A DNA stretch of 64,000 nucleotides from Scilla litardierei. Taxonomy: Eukaryota; Streptophyta; Magnoliopsida; Asparagales; Asparagaceae. Of this stretch, positions 31,015 through 42,545 are shown piece after piece. Under the pieces are notes generated by a model. It did not search any database, was not told the origin of the DNA, and saw only the letters and a program-made list of their open reading frames with translations. Within the stretch, counting starts at the first letter, position 1. Every line of letters begins with the position of its first letter. A program made the position numbers and the translations under genes. The stretch covers positions 202,295,600-202,359,599 of the forward strand of contig CM061141.1 in the NCBI GenBank assembly GCA_030789695.1, read 5' to 3'.

Positions 31015-33933
31015 ATGGGCTCGGTACACATTGAGGGGATCTGGGATGAAGCGGACAAAGAAGCAAAGGTTTGAAATTATTTTGCTTTGTTAACTGACTA
31101 ATTTACTAGAAAATAAAGCTTAACATTTAGTGACTATATTGGTATCTGGTACTTAATTCAGCGTATTGTTGAAGGCTCAGAGGTTAATGAAGATTATACA
31201 AATCAGTTCACAACAAATAAAATTTTCCCCAGCATAGAAGAGCTTGGTAAATGGGTAAAAGGGGTCGGTGTGAAAACCGGGAATTTGGTTGTTACAAAAT
31301 CATCAAATATGAGTACAAAGGGCAATAGGGTCCCAACTTATTATTTTTGTTGTGAAAGAAGTGGGACATATCGGCCACACAGGCCGGATATATCGGCCAA
31401 AAAATCAACTCGAAGCAAGAAGTGTTCATGTCCCTTCTACTTGAGGGCTAATGGTGTGGCAACAGATAAGTGGATTTTGACAGTTGTACGTGGCAATCAC
31501 AACCATAAACCCGCAATGTACATCGAGCGATATCCAGATGAGAGGAGGTTCGGAGGTGGGGAGATGGCCACGGTGAGAGACTTGTCAAATAGATTGCTTA
31601 GGCCAAGGGAAATCTTGAAATACCTGAAGGAAAAGGATAATGCAACATCTACCACAATCAACACTATTTATAAAGCCAGACAGAGGATGAAGGCAGGGGA
31701 AATGGCCTGGAAAGCAGAAATGCAGCTATTCCTTAATCTACTGACACAGCGTAATTACATTGTGTATCATGAAGTGGACGAAGTGACAACTGCAGTGAGG
31801 ACTATATTTTGGGCACATCCGCAGTCGGTTGAGTTATTACGAAAATTTCCAGAGATTCTGGTTATGGACTGCGCGTTGAAGACCAACCGCAACAGGCCAC
31901 CATTGATGGAGATGTATGGGGTGACGTCCACAGATATTCAGTTCGCAACGGCATTTTGTTACACGGAGGCCGTACATGAGGAGAACTACTTGTGGGCCTT
32001 GGGGAAGTTGAGCTTTTTGCTGCATGGATACAGGATGCCATGTGTAATTTTGTCAGCACTGGAGCCAGCACTTATGAATGCCATTGGACATGAATTTTCC
32101 CTTGCGGTGCACCAAATATGTAGAATGCACATATCCAAAAATATTGCCAAAAATTGCCAGCCCTCTTTTGAAGATCAAGAAAAATGGTTAGGTTTCATCT
32201 CTAGCTGGAATTTATTAGTGGGGGCACGCAAGGAGGAGGAGTATGTTGCTAAACTGAAGGCATTGGAGACCGAGTACAAAGATTACACAAGGGTCGTGAG
32301 CTATGTGAAGACATCTTGGTTGGACAAGTACAAGGAGAAGTTTATTTCTGTATGGACAAATGGCAATCTCCACTTTGGAAATGTCAGTACCAACAGAGCG
32401 CAGACCAAAAGAGCCCAGACTGAACATTCTAAGCTTAAAAAGGCATTGGGTTCATCGGCCTTCAGTTTATCCGCTTCTTGGCCAACCATACATGAATAAT
32501 TAGAGGGGCATCATATCGAGATCAAGGCATCATTCGAGAAATCTAAGATCATGTTGCAACATAATGTGCATGGGTTCTTGTTCAGGGAGCTGATAGGATT
32601 TACAACCGCTGCGGCGTTGAAGATAATGTCTGTGGAAGCTGATAAATCTGACCCTATGGGAACGGACCAATGCACAGGTGGTTGTCCAGCCAGAATGATT
32701 TTTGGTGTACCATGTGCCAATGAGATTGGCGAATACAAAAGGGAAAATCGCCCCATTCCCTTAGATGCCGTAAATTCTCATTGGAAGCAGCTAGACATGG
32801 AGGCTAAGCCGGAATTGATGTCTGAAGAAGATGGGCTTATACATGCTGAATTAGAGCGCATACACAAGCTCTATGCTCAACTTGATGGGCCGATGAAGCA
32901 GGAGTTGTTAATTAAGTTGAAGGAGCTAGCTACCCCGGCGACAAATCTGATTACAGAGCCACAAGTTAATGTCGTGTTCAATGGAAGAAGAAAAAGGGAT
33001 AATAATTTGACAAATGAAGATACAGCCACCCCCATTCATCCTGCTCATTTTGATCATGTCTTCGCCGATGCGGCTAGTTGCTCTGCTCAAATTCCACCTG
33101 AAGTCTCATCGAAACAAGAAAGCGTCGGCCGTGTCCAGCCGAGACGGTCCCAAAGGATCAAAAATACGTCTGCCCCACCAATTCATCCTCAACTTGCTAG
33201 AAAGAAACCAACTGTCAAAGCCGCGACATCTGGCAGTATGACTGGGGTTTCTGCTACAGCTTCATTTGCAGCAACAAATTATGAAGCAAAGGACGCTAGA
33301 GCCGTTCAAGGAGGCATACCTTATCTTGATCAATTCCCCGCTGCAATCGCCAAATATATATCGAACGTCACAGATGTGAAGGCAGATGGGAACTGTGGTT
33401 ACATGGCTATATCTTCACATCTAGGGATGGGAGAGGACCAGTGGAAGGTGGTCAGAAGAGAGTTGCTTCAAGAGCTGCGTGACCACTATGATGTGTACTC
33501 AAAGGTGATGGGTGAGGAAAGTGCACACGAACAGGTAGTGTCAATTAACTATATGGGTGACCACCCCCCGATGCAATATTGGATGACATTCCCTGAAGTT
33601 GGACATATAATCTCAAGTCGTTATAACTGTGTAATACATCTGCTGTCAATGCAACAATGTCTTTCATTTTTTCCGTTAAGATCAGGACCACACCAAGGTA
33701 CGAAACGTGGTCCCTTCACCATAGGTTTTGTAAATAATAATCACTTTGTAAAGATTCAACTTAAAGATAGAAGCCCGGTCCCACCGGTAATAAGGCATTG
33801 GAAGGCTAACCACCTGCCTGCGGCCAAAGAATGGGGGGAAGGCCTTGAAGAGAGGATACGACAATTCGAGACATTATTCTGTAAAGATGTAGGCAAATCT
33901 CCCACTATAATTACCGTATCATTAGATCATTGA
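31015..33933 (+). pseudogene. MULE transposase with FAR1, SWIM and OTU domains, one in-frame stop
   Basis: Exons 31015-31068 and 31162-33933 join in frame. Order: FAR1 zinc finger (KCSCPFYL ... GNHNHKPA, 31420-31520); MULE transposase domain (VMDCALKTNRNRPPLMEMYG with the first acidic residue, then TEAVHEENYLWALGKLSF); SWIM-type finger (CTGGCPARMIFGVPCANEIG, about 32670-32730), in which the usual CAHE His is Asn; an ELATPA linker; OTU domain (VKADGNCGYMAI with Cys, NNNHFVKI with His, 33350-33750). A single TAA (32497-32499) splits an otherwise open frame of about 890 codons. The first part ends WPTIHE and the second continues LEGHHIEIKASFEKS, so the lesion is one substitution, or a tolerated stop. 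This is the only copy here with the catalytic core. Confidence 0.9.
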
Positions 33934-33966
33934 ATTTATAATTTTGTGCAAATGTAGTGTCTGAGT

Positions 33967-34747
33967 TTATAATGAAAGAATATACTGAACCGCTGACATA
34001 GAGGCCGCCCGATCTTTATCTTTCGCAACCTCCCACTCCGCCTGAGATCTGCGGTCTCTCTCTTTCATCATCTGCTCCTTCAAATCCTTAAGTTGAGATT
34101 CGAAGGAAACCGCCTTTTTCTGCTCGGCAATCAACAATTGCACCACTCGGCGACGCAGTTCCGCCCCGACCAATGATGTCTGCAGGGAATCATGGATAAG
34201 TAAGACTGTAAGAGTAAGGCAACATCACAACGAGACGACATTAGTACTTAACCTGGTAACTGCCATAAACGACTGAGTTAGCGAGCCTTTCAATGTCAAT
34301 TTGACCCAGGACACTTTGGTCAATGGGAAGGATGGAGTTCTCCACCAGCCGACTGGCCACCCCCCTATCCACCAATGCAGACTCGCCATCCCAGACGGGG
34401 AAGAAGGGTTGGTGACGGTTCCTCCTAGTACCTTCCGATGGAACGTCAGTGGGCGGATTCAACAGCAATGCCCCCTCGTACGCCGGTGGGACATAGCCTG
34501 CCGAAACGAGACCTCCCCATGGCCACGTATCCCTTAGGGAAGTCTTAGGCAACTGCGGCCGCACATCCCCCCTGTCATGAAGGGAACAGTTATCATCTAC
34601 GTCACCGTCTCTTCTTCCCTCTGAAGACTGGCCTTGCAAAGTTTCTTCGTCCCACTGACACGATTTCTCAGCCATATCTGTAGTGAAGGCACAAATCAAG
34701 GCGAATGGTGATATATCCCCAAATTTGGCGGGATAAATATCCTCCAC
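33967..34747 (-). CDS. two-exon gene of unknown function, coiled-coil C-terminus
   Basis: Exon 1 is 34747-34253 and exon 2 34179-33967; the intron 34180-34252 has GTTAAG and CCCTGCAG borders and joins in frame (YQ/TSLVGAELRR). About 235 residues. The N-terminus is MEDIYPAKFGDISPFALICA; the middle is polar with PPAYEGALLLNPPTD; exon 2 is a Glu/Lys/Arg-rich helix (AEQKKAVSFESQLKDLKEQM) likely to be a coiled coil. No known domain. No stop or frameshift in about 700 coding bases and a clean intron suggest recent selection or youth. It is convergent with the transposase gene (33 bp apart). It could be an accessory protein of the element, in the way that MuDR carries mudrB; that comparison is by position only. 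Confidence 0.6.
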
Positions 34748-34799
34748 TTGACCCGACGCATGGCGGGGTTTTCTAGGGTCTTCGCGGGGTTTTTTTGCG

Positions 34800-35530
34800 G
34801 TCTGCTACATTAATACTCCGAGTTTGGCGGCAACTTAAATTTTTTGCCGGGTCCGGCATTATGGGTGGCCATCTTGATGCTTGACTCTCTCGATCTTCCG
34901 TTTGTTATTACAAGTATAAATAAACAGAGGATTAATTACTGAGCGTGCAAAACGGGGCAAAATTTGAACCGTTGTGCGTGGTGAGCAAACATAATTTAGT
35001 CACGCGCAGTATATGCGTAAATAATGGATAGTTGTACGCGGTCGAATATTTGGATTTATTATACGAATTTCCTCATCGCGCACAAATGGCATTAATGTAT
35101 ACAGTTGTGTGAGGAGATATATTAAACGACTAAAATGTTTTACTTGTCAGAATGGATACAAATATTCGCTGATATGGCGCTTACGTGAAAAAATTTTCTC
35201 AAACAAAGTACCAGCAAATTCGGCAGATGGATGAGTAGATGACCGGTCAAATTCTTGTTTGTGGTCCCACCAACCTCTCACCTCATCCACCTCATCCATC
35301 TCTACGTACCATCGCTTTTCGTCTTATTAATAGTAACACATGAAAGTGGAGCCCACAGAGGGAAAAAGATAGAATTTTTTAACGCAGCACAGCGGAACGA
35401 CGCGAAACCTACTGCAAATTGCCCAGTTAACAACATTCGAACGCGAAGGTACACATATTATTTAACGGGCCCCACAATATATTCTCGAGTCTCGACACCC
35501 CACTATCCAACCCCATTGAATCTAGTTGGT
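34800..35530. repeat. motif cluster (R6) and spacer
   Basis: Motif copies at 34940-34990 (CTGAGCGTGCAAAACGGGG; CCGTTGTGCGTGGTGAGCAA) and 35010-35110. The part 35120-35530 has no supported gene; the small frame 35255-35536 has no domain. Confidence 0.6.
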
Positions 35531-36561
35531 AGATGATGTGACATTTAATTAGGTATTTTTTCCCATATTTAGTTTACGTGAATTAAGCTATATTCGACGA
35601 CTCCATACAAGTCTAAGCGGAAGTTAGCCGGTTATATCATCTCCAAACCACACTGCAACAACACGCCAAATATGGCATTTTCCCTCCATCAACCGCCCTG
35701 CAAAACTGGAATCATTTTGTTGGTTTGTTACATGGCCATCCAAATTTGGAGAGTCAATGTAGCAACCTCCGATGTATAAAAAAACAGTGTAGCAACCTAC
35801 ATCCAGTTTTTGTATGTCTGTTTATTAGACCATACCTAGAACATTCATTATGATTCTGTTTGTTTATTTCGATCCCCCTATGGCATTATCCAAAAGGCAG
35901 GAGTAAAATAACAACAATCGTGCCACATAAGAGTCTAAATATATATAAAATCCAAAAAATCATAAAACCACATTATAAACTTAGGTGATAAGAGGAACGA
36001 AAGTCCAATATCAACATTGAGATACACGAAGGAAACTTAACGTCTCAAATCACAACACATATAGATATAGCATACATGGAGACCATATCACAAAATTCAC
36101 ACATATATGATATATGATCAACAAATATAGTGCGAAATTAAAATTAAACCCAAACAATAAACAAATGCAAACGCAATTATGTTTCAAGGGTTCGGATTAC
36201 CCAAGTAACTTCCCGCCTTGTTCCCGGTTATCCTACGTCCCTTCCACCCAGATACCTCCGGATACTCAAGTTAGAACCCTAACTTGAGGTTGCCTTTAAA
36301 CCAACTTGTAGCAACCCTACAAGTGAAATCGAATACAATCGATGTCCTTCACTCCTACAACTTGGAAGTAAGCAAACCGCTCTCGCAAACTTAGCACAAA
36401 AACAAAATAACGAAAGTTATGAAATTATGAAAGCAACACTTACAATCCCATATGCCTTGAAGTAGAACTTGAAGGAGAAGTGTGTTGTGTGTTGAAGACT
36501 CTCTTGGAAGAGAAGAGAAAGCCCTTTCTCTTGACTGCACCTATTACCTTGACGATCACTA
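35530..36561. other. AT-rich spacer before the tandem array
   Basis: Bases 35630-35830 (ATCATCTCCAAACCACACTG; TCCAAATTTGGAGAGTCAAT) resemble PIF/Harbinger-type MITE ends. The rest is AT-rich with no domain; 36180-36540 is moderately complex (CACCCAGATACCTCCGGATA) but not recognised. Confidence 0.3.
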
Positions 36562-39080
36562 CCGTTTGAATACACATCGCTCCTGCCTTTGCACCGGCTC
36601 CATTATATCAGCTCCCGCCTGATAATCATGAATCCCTGTCAATAGAGAGGACTACTGCCGTAAAGGTGGAGGCCGAGGTAATAGATCGGGTGCCAATCGG
36701 TGGCTCAAGGTTGGACCGATATACGTGCACCTCATGGGCATTTACGTTCCATTTGAATATATATCGCTCATACCTTTGCACCGGCTCCATTATATCAGTT
36801 CCCGCCTGTTAATCATGAATCCCTGTCAATAGAGAGGACTACTGCCGTAAAGGGGGAGCCCGAGGTAATAGATCGGGTGCCAATCGGCGGCTCAAGGTTG
36901 GACCGATATACGTGCACCTCATGGGCATTTACGTTCCATTTGAATACATATCGCTCATGCCTTTGCACCGGCACCATTATATCAGTTCCCGCCTGTTAAT
37001 CATGAATCCCTGTCAATAGAGAGAACTACTTCCGTAAAGGTGGAGGCCGAGGTAATAGATCGGGTGCCAATCGGCGGCTCTAGGCTGGACCGATATACGT
37101 GCACCTCATGGGCATTTACGTTCCGTTTGAATACACATCGCTCCTGCCTTTGCACCGGCTCCATTATATCAGTTCCCGCCTGTTAATCATGAATCCCTGT
37201 CAATAGAGAGGACTACTGCCGTAAATGTGGAGGCCGAAGTAATAGATCGGGTTCCAATCGGCAGATCTAGGCTGGACCGATATACGTGCACCTCATGGGC
37301 ATTTACTTTCCGTTTGAATACACATCGCTCCTGCCTTTGCACCGGCTCCATTATATCAGTTCCCGCCTGTTAATCATGAATCCCTGTCAATAGAGAGGAC
37401 TACTGCCGTAAAGGGGGAGCCCGAGGTAATAGATCGGGTGCCAATCGGCAGCTCAAGGCTGGACCGATATACGTGCACCTCATGGGCATTTACGTTCCGT
37501 TTGAATACACATCGCTCCTGCCTTTGCACCGGCTCCATTATATCAGTACCCGCCTGTTAATCATGAATCCATGTCAATAGAGAGGACTACTGCCGTAAAG
37601 GTGGAGGCCGAGGTAATATATTGGGTGCCAATCAGCGGCTCTAGGCTGGACCGATATACGTGCACCTCATGGGCATTTACTTTCCGTTTGAATACACATC
37701 GCTCCTGCCTTTGCACCGGCTCCATTATATCAGTTCCCGCCTGTTAATCATGAATCCCTGTCAATAGAGAGGACTACTGCCGTAAAGGGGGAGGCCGAGG
37801 TAATAGATCGGGTGCCAATCGGCGACTCAAGGCTGGACCGATATACGTGCACCTCATAGGCATTTACTTTCCATTTGAATACTCATCGCTCCTGCCTTTG
37901 CACCGGCTCCATTATATCAGTTCCCGCCTGTTAATCAAGAATCCATGTCAATAGAGAGGACTACTGCCGTAAAGGGGGAGGCCGAGGTAATAGATCGGGT
38001 GCCAATCGGCGGCTCTAGGCTGGATCAATATACCTGCACCTCATGGGCATTTACTTTCCGTTTGAATACACATCGCTCCTGCCTTTGCACCGGCTCCATT
38101 ATATCACTTCCCGCCTGTTAATCATGAATCCCTGTCAATAGAGAGGACTACTGTCGTAAAGGTGGAGGCCGAGGTAATAGATCGGGTGCCAATCGGTGGC
38201 TCTAGGCTGGACTGATATACGTGCACCTCTTGGGCATTTACTTTCCGTTTGAATACACATCGCTCCTGCCTTTGCACCGGCTCCATTATATCAGTTACTG
38301 CCTGTTAATCATGAATCCCTGTCAATAGAGAGGACTACTGCCGTAAAGGGGGAGCCCGAGGTAATAGATCGGGTGCCATTCGGTGGCTCAAGGCTGGACT
38401 GATATACGTGCACCTCATGAGCATTTACGTTCCGTTTGAATACACATCGCTCCTGCCTTTGCACCGGCTCCATTATATCAATTCCCGCCTGTTAATCATG
38501 AATCCCTGTCAATAGAGAGGACTACTGCCGTAAAGGTGGAGGCCGAGGTAATAGATTGGGTGCCAATCGGCGGCTCTAGGCTGGACCGATATACGTGCAC
38601 CTCATGGGCATTTACGTTCTATTTGAATACACATCGCTCCTGCCTTTGCACCGGCTCCATTATATCAGTTCCCGCCTGTTAATCATGAATCCCTGTCAAT
38701 AGAGAGGACTACTGCCGTAAAGGTGGAGGCCGAGGTAATAGATGGGTGCCAATCGGCAGCTCTAGGGAGGACTACTGCCGTAAAGGGGGGAGGCCGAGGT
38801 AATAGATCGGGTGCCAATCGGCGGCTCAAGGCTGGACCGATATACGTGCACCTCATGGGCATTTACGTTCCGTTTGAATACACATCGCTCCTGCCTTTGC
38901 ATCGGCTCCATTATATCAGTTCCCGCCTGTTAATCATGAATCCCTGTCAATAGAGAGGACTACTTCCGTAAAGGGGGTGCCCGAGTTAATAGATCGGGTG
39001 CCAATCGGCGGCTCTAGGCTGGACCGATATACGTGCACCTCATGGGCATTTACTTTCCGTTTGAATACACAACGCTCCTG
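36562..39080. repeat. 187-bp tandem repeat array, 13 full units
   Basis: The marker CCGTTTGAATAC (or close variant) lies at 36562, 36749, 36936, 37123, 37310, 37497, 37684, 37871, 38058, 38245, 38432, 38619, 38870 and 39057. Every interval is exactly 187 bp except 38619-38870 (251 bp), which holds an extra 64-bp partial duplication around 38703-38830. Units are about 90-97 percent alike. Conserved parts are TTTGCACCGGCTCCATTATA, AATCATGAATCCCTGTCAAT and ACCGATATACGTGCACCTCA. The open frame at 38723-38953 is only the repeat read through. Confidence 0.98.
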
Positions 39081-39539
39081 AACGTGCAGTGGCTACTAAA
39101 CAATAGATATTTATAGATCGGTTGAGAGACGCAATCGGTATGCCACGTAATGATGAAAGTACAACCTCCACCTCATACAATCTCATTTCGGAGGTACGTA
39201 ATGATGACAGTAAATGATTCTGCTTTCTTCTCAACAATGTTCACGTGTGGAAACTGGAGAATGAGTCAAGTAGAACCTAGGTTTCCGTGTAAGCCCTTCA
39301 TTACGATTTTTTTGGCCATCCGAACTGATGTTTTACCCCAGCCGTCTGATGCGATCGTTTTAGTCAGTTCCACTTCCATATGTAATCCAGTGGCTGAGAT
39401 TAAAATAACCAATCGTTATAAAACTGTGGAATCAGTAGACCAGGGGTTTCACGGAAAATTTCATTCCTCTTCCCTTTGGTCTGTCGTTCCATTTTCTTCT
39501 TCATCTCAACACTGTCGCATTTCGTACTCGGGTTTCTTC
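39081..39539 (+). promoter_or_regulatory. probable promoter and leader of the 39540 gene
   Basis: AACCAATCGTTATAAAACTG (CCAAT at about 39409, TATA at 39416-39423) lies 117 bp before the ATG at 39540. The frame stays open upstream to 39150, but that part has no domain and contains these promoter signals, so I place the start at 39540. Confidence 0.5.
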
Positions 39540-40196
39540 ATGCCGCCAAAACGATCTCGTGAGTCGACTTCTTCTGACTCTTGGGGAGTTAGTGATGATG
39601 ATTCACCGTCACCTGAACACGATGATCCCCTTCCCTCATCGTTCCCGGCCAATAGACCCATTCTGCGTGATTCGCTTTCGCTTGGTCCAACTCAAGGTGA
39701 ACACAATGTGCTGTTGCCTCCTCCTGGGTTTCCTCCTTTACATGCAGGTTCATCAGTTCCATCTCCGGCTAAAAAAGCCCCACTCGATGACAACAGTAAC
39801 GGCCTACTCTCTATGGTTGGGATGTCTCGCCGTCAGGACTCTGTTCTGCACAACCTCCGTAGCAAACTCGAGGATCTTACTACGTGTGTCTCTGTACTTA
39901 CAGATGAACAACGTCAGCTTAAGGATATACTCATAGGCAATGTAAGCCCCGCATCTACTGCTTCATCCTCCTCCCATCAGCCGGTGAACTTTACTCGTAG
40001 ATTAGGAGAAATTGAAACCCATCTCTCCAACACCAATCTGGCGATCTCACTTCTGCGTAGCGACTTCGACACTATGATGCTCATAGTGTCGAACATACAA
40101 GAGAAGATGGAGACTCTGGTGCCCTCTCCTAGAGACATCCGTACTGTTGCCCCACCATCACCACCACCTCCTCCGCCTCCGCCTCCAGGTTTTTGA
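39540..40196 (+). CDS. unknown protein, Ser/Pro-rich, helical middle, polyproline tail
   Basis: 218 codons from ATG 39540 to TGA 40194-40196. The N-terminus is MPPKRSRESTSSDSWGVSDD, basic then Ser/Asp-rich, possibly nuclear. A Pro-rich stretch (LPPPGFPPLHAG) follows, then a predicted helical region (RSKLEDLTTCVSVLTDEQRQ; LGEIETHLSNTNLAISLLRS) suited to coiled-coil pairing, and a PPSPPPPPPPPPGF end. Single exon, uninterrupted. No known family. It stands alone between the 187-bp array and motif cluster R7, with its own CCAAT/TATA region. The layout (disordered N-terminus, coiled coil) resembles small accessory or capsid-like proteins of mobile elements, but that is only a guess. Confidence 0.55.
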   Translation: MPPKRSRESTSSDSWGVSDDDSPSPEHDDPLPSSFPANRPILRDSLSLGPTQGEHNVLLPPPGFPPLHAGSSVPSPAKKAPLDDNSNGLLSMVGMSRRQDSVLHNLRSKLEDLTTCVSVLTDEQRQLKDILIGNVSPASTASSSSHQPVNFTRRLGEIETHLSNTNLAISLLRSDFDTMMLIVSNIQEKMETLVPSPRDIRTVAPPSPPPPPPPPPGF

Positions 40197-40319
40197 GGTG
40201 GCCGGGCCTTTTGCACACAAGCCTTTCTCTTGTCTTATAATGTATTTTTGATCATCGACGGAGAAGAGTGTTTGTGGGTAGATATTCTTTGGTGTTTTAT
40301 GTCATTATGTACGAAATGT

Positions 40320-40515
40320 AGTTTCAAATTTGTTGTGGTATGTACATTATAACGTATAAATGTTGTAGTATGATAGAATTCAGACCTTAATACACTGTCA
40401 TTTAATTTGATACAATTGCATGACATTACGAAATTGATATATGTGATATATACATCGATGCTTACTTGAATCAATGTCCGAAATTGAAATTACCTATGTA
40501 AAAACTTTTTACCGA
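40320..40515. repeat. terminal block T', copy 1 (3' of the 39540 gene)
   Basis: Segment with ATGTTGTAGTATGATAGAAT and TGATACAATTGCATGACA. It is repeated at 42185-42350 and 42365-42545, and probably forms the 3' flank of a module. Confidence 0.75.
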
Positions 40516-40740
40516 TATATGATTTACCCAGCGAGCACAACGGGCATAAATTGTGACCGTCCTTATATACGTTGTGATAAAACATTTACGTTTGCACACA
40601 ATTACTCAGCGCGCACAACGGTCACATAATGTGTTTGACCGATGTGCGGGCTGTGAGCATACCCGTATCTGATTATCCACAATTACTCAGTTCACACAAC
40701 TGCACGTAATTGTGACCTTTTTGCGCGCGGAGCCAAACTA
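40515..40740. repeat. motif cluster (R7)
   Basis: Copies at about 40530-40550, 40603-40625 (CTCAGCGCGCACAACGGTCA), 40640-40660 and 40680-40735. Confidence 0.8.
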
Positions 40741-41290
40741 TTCTATATTACAATTGAGAAAAGCTTTTGAATTTGTCCTATGTGGCAGTGTCATGTCAAG
40801 TTTTGGGGGGAAATATCTTGGATTGAGAAAAATATGTTGGGAATACACAAAAGCATTGTAGAGAAATTAGTTGGGAGAATACAAAAGCTTTTCTTTTTTG
40901 AAATTGGTAGCATTAGCACTTAAGTCTTAATATATCCACATTGAAGAAAATAGATGGGTGTAGATACATACTCCTTCCCCTTTTGTATTTAGGTCCTGTC
41001 CCTTTGGCATCCGTATTTACGACACGCACACCCGACGCTGACGACACGCACACCCACACTTTCCTCTCCTTCCCAGTTTCACGTGTTAACCGCTATCGTG
41101 TTCATGGGGAATTATTTTTGCTCCGTGCACAATTTGCACATGAAATTTCTAGTATACATATAAGTGAAAAGACAACACATATCGTACTGTTTACAGAATA
41201 AGACACCATATATCTTTGTGAATGATACTCATCTGTCACGCTGTTGGATTTGATGGTGTCCCATTTTGTAACGTCGCATTATGAGTAATA
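40740..41290. other. spacer with a repeated AAGACAACACATATC module
   Basis: No supported gene. Contains AAAGACAACACATATCGTAC at about 41167, which recurs near 43120 and 43485. Confidence 0.4.
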
Positions 41291-41404
41291 TTGTACAAAC
41301 ATAAATAATTTGCTCAACTTGCACAATAGCCATTATTTTCCCCGTTGTGCGCGTTGAGCAATTTTGTTATTGGCCTTCAAGTTTGCTCAACGCGCACCGT
41401 AAAG
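41290..41404. repeat. motif cluster (R8) with an exact consensus copy
   Basis: CCGTTGTGCGCGTTGAGCAA at 41342-41361 is the reverse complement of the consensus without mismatch. TTGCTCAACGCGCAC follows at 41382. Confidence 0.9.
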
Positions 41405-41560
41405 GCCAAACCTTCTTGGGAACATCATCTGGCCGGTAACAATATGTTGTAGATTCACTCGTCTTTATGTCCAATACAATATCACGCACAGTGACTCTAC
41501 TGTAGTCTATCGTCCTCATCAATGGGCCAGTCCAATTCGTCTATAAATAGCATCTCTTCC
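41405..41560 (+). promoter_or_regulatory. promoter-like block P, copy 6, with CCAAT and TATA
   Basis: Diverged from P1-P5 but with the same order: CTTCTTGGGAACATCAT, GTTGTAGATTCACTCG, then AGTCCAATTCGTCTATAAAT (TATA at 41541-41550) and a leader with CATCTCTTCCCAC. Confidence 0.55.
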
Positions 41561-42180
41561 CACTAGACCTTGTCAACCACTGCACTTCTTAATGATAGTA
41601 TTCTAACTGATTCTATCTGTTTCTACTTCATACACTATTTTTTCTTCACAATGCTAAATATTTCCCGTTGTTCATCACTGCTTCGTCTTCAACACACAAA
41701 GATGAACAATATACTACCGGCAATTGACATGTACTGGAAGATGTTATTTGCTCCTTCATATGTTCTACTACAGCAGAGGATTCTTCAGAGAAGAAGCAAC
41801 CGTGATATATTTTTATATCAGTGCCTAAACGTAAAGTTGCATGTCTTTATACCCTATTTTTTACTTAAATATGCTTTTTATCGTTCATAATTGATGCTTC
41901 TTCAACGCATACAGTGGCATGCGCTGAAGAATCCAGATCAGCCAACTTCGTTAAAGTAGTGGCTACGTATACCGTTATGGACGATCTGGATGCTAGTGAT
42001 GATGGTGTGTGCTATTGGAGCTGATCATAAATGCCATCTTGCTTGAGCTGTTCAGCATGACTATCTGAACAGTTTTGCGTAGTGGGATTCAATGTACCAT
42101 TAGGATATTCCCGTGATTGAATTTCATACCAGTTCCAAACTGTGATGTTGCAAAATGTTTAACTGTAGTTACAAATTTGT
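41560..42180 (+). other. cargo segment after P6, unknown
   Basis: A frame at 41570-41890 (from about 41570; first ATG at about 41651, MLNISRCSSLLRLQHTKMNN) is open but has no domain. A later part (41935-42120) has short open stretches. Not convincing as a gene. Confidence 0.2.
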
Positions 42181-42184
42181 TGTG

Positions 42185-42545
42185 TAATGTACAGAATAAT
42201 GCATATATGTTGTAGTATTTTGGAATTCAGACCCTAATACAATGTCATTTTATTTGATACTATTGCATGACAATACAAAAAGGATATAGGTGATATATAC
42301 GTCCGACACTGATATTACTGAGCAAAATTGTTTACCGAACTTATAAATTACATTTATGCATTAGGTACATTATAAAGCATAATGCTGTAGTTTGTTAGAA
42401 TTCAGGCCTTAATACTATGTCATTTAATTTGATACAATTACAGGACAATACAAAATTGATATAAGGTGATATATACATTAATGCTTACTTGAATCAATGT
42501 CCGACATAGATATTACTGATCAAACACTGTTCACCGAACTATAAA
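42185..42545. repeat. terminal block T', copies 2 and 3 in tandem
   Basis: Two direct copies (42185-42350, 42365-42545) of the block at 40320-40515, sharing ATTCAG..CTTAATAC..TGTCATTTAATTTGATAC segments and TTACTTGAATCAATGTCCGA. Confidence 0.75.

Noticed and set aside
38723..38953. Frame within the 187-bp array
   Set aside because: Repeat read-through; not maintained in other units.
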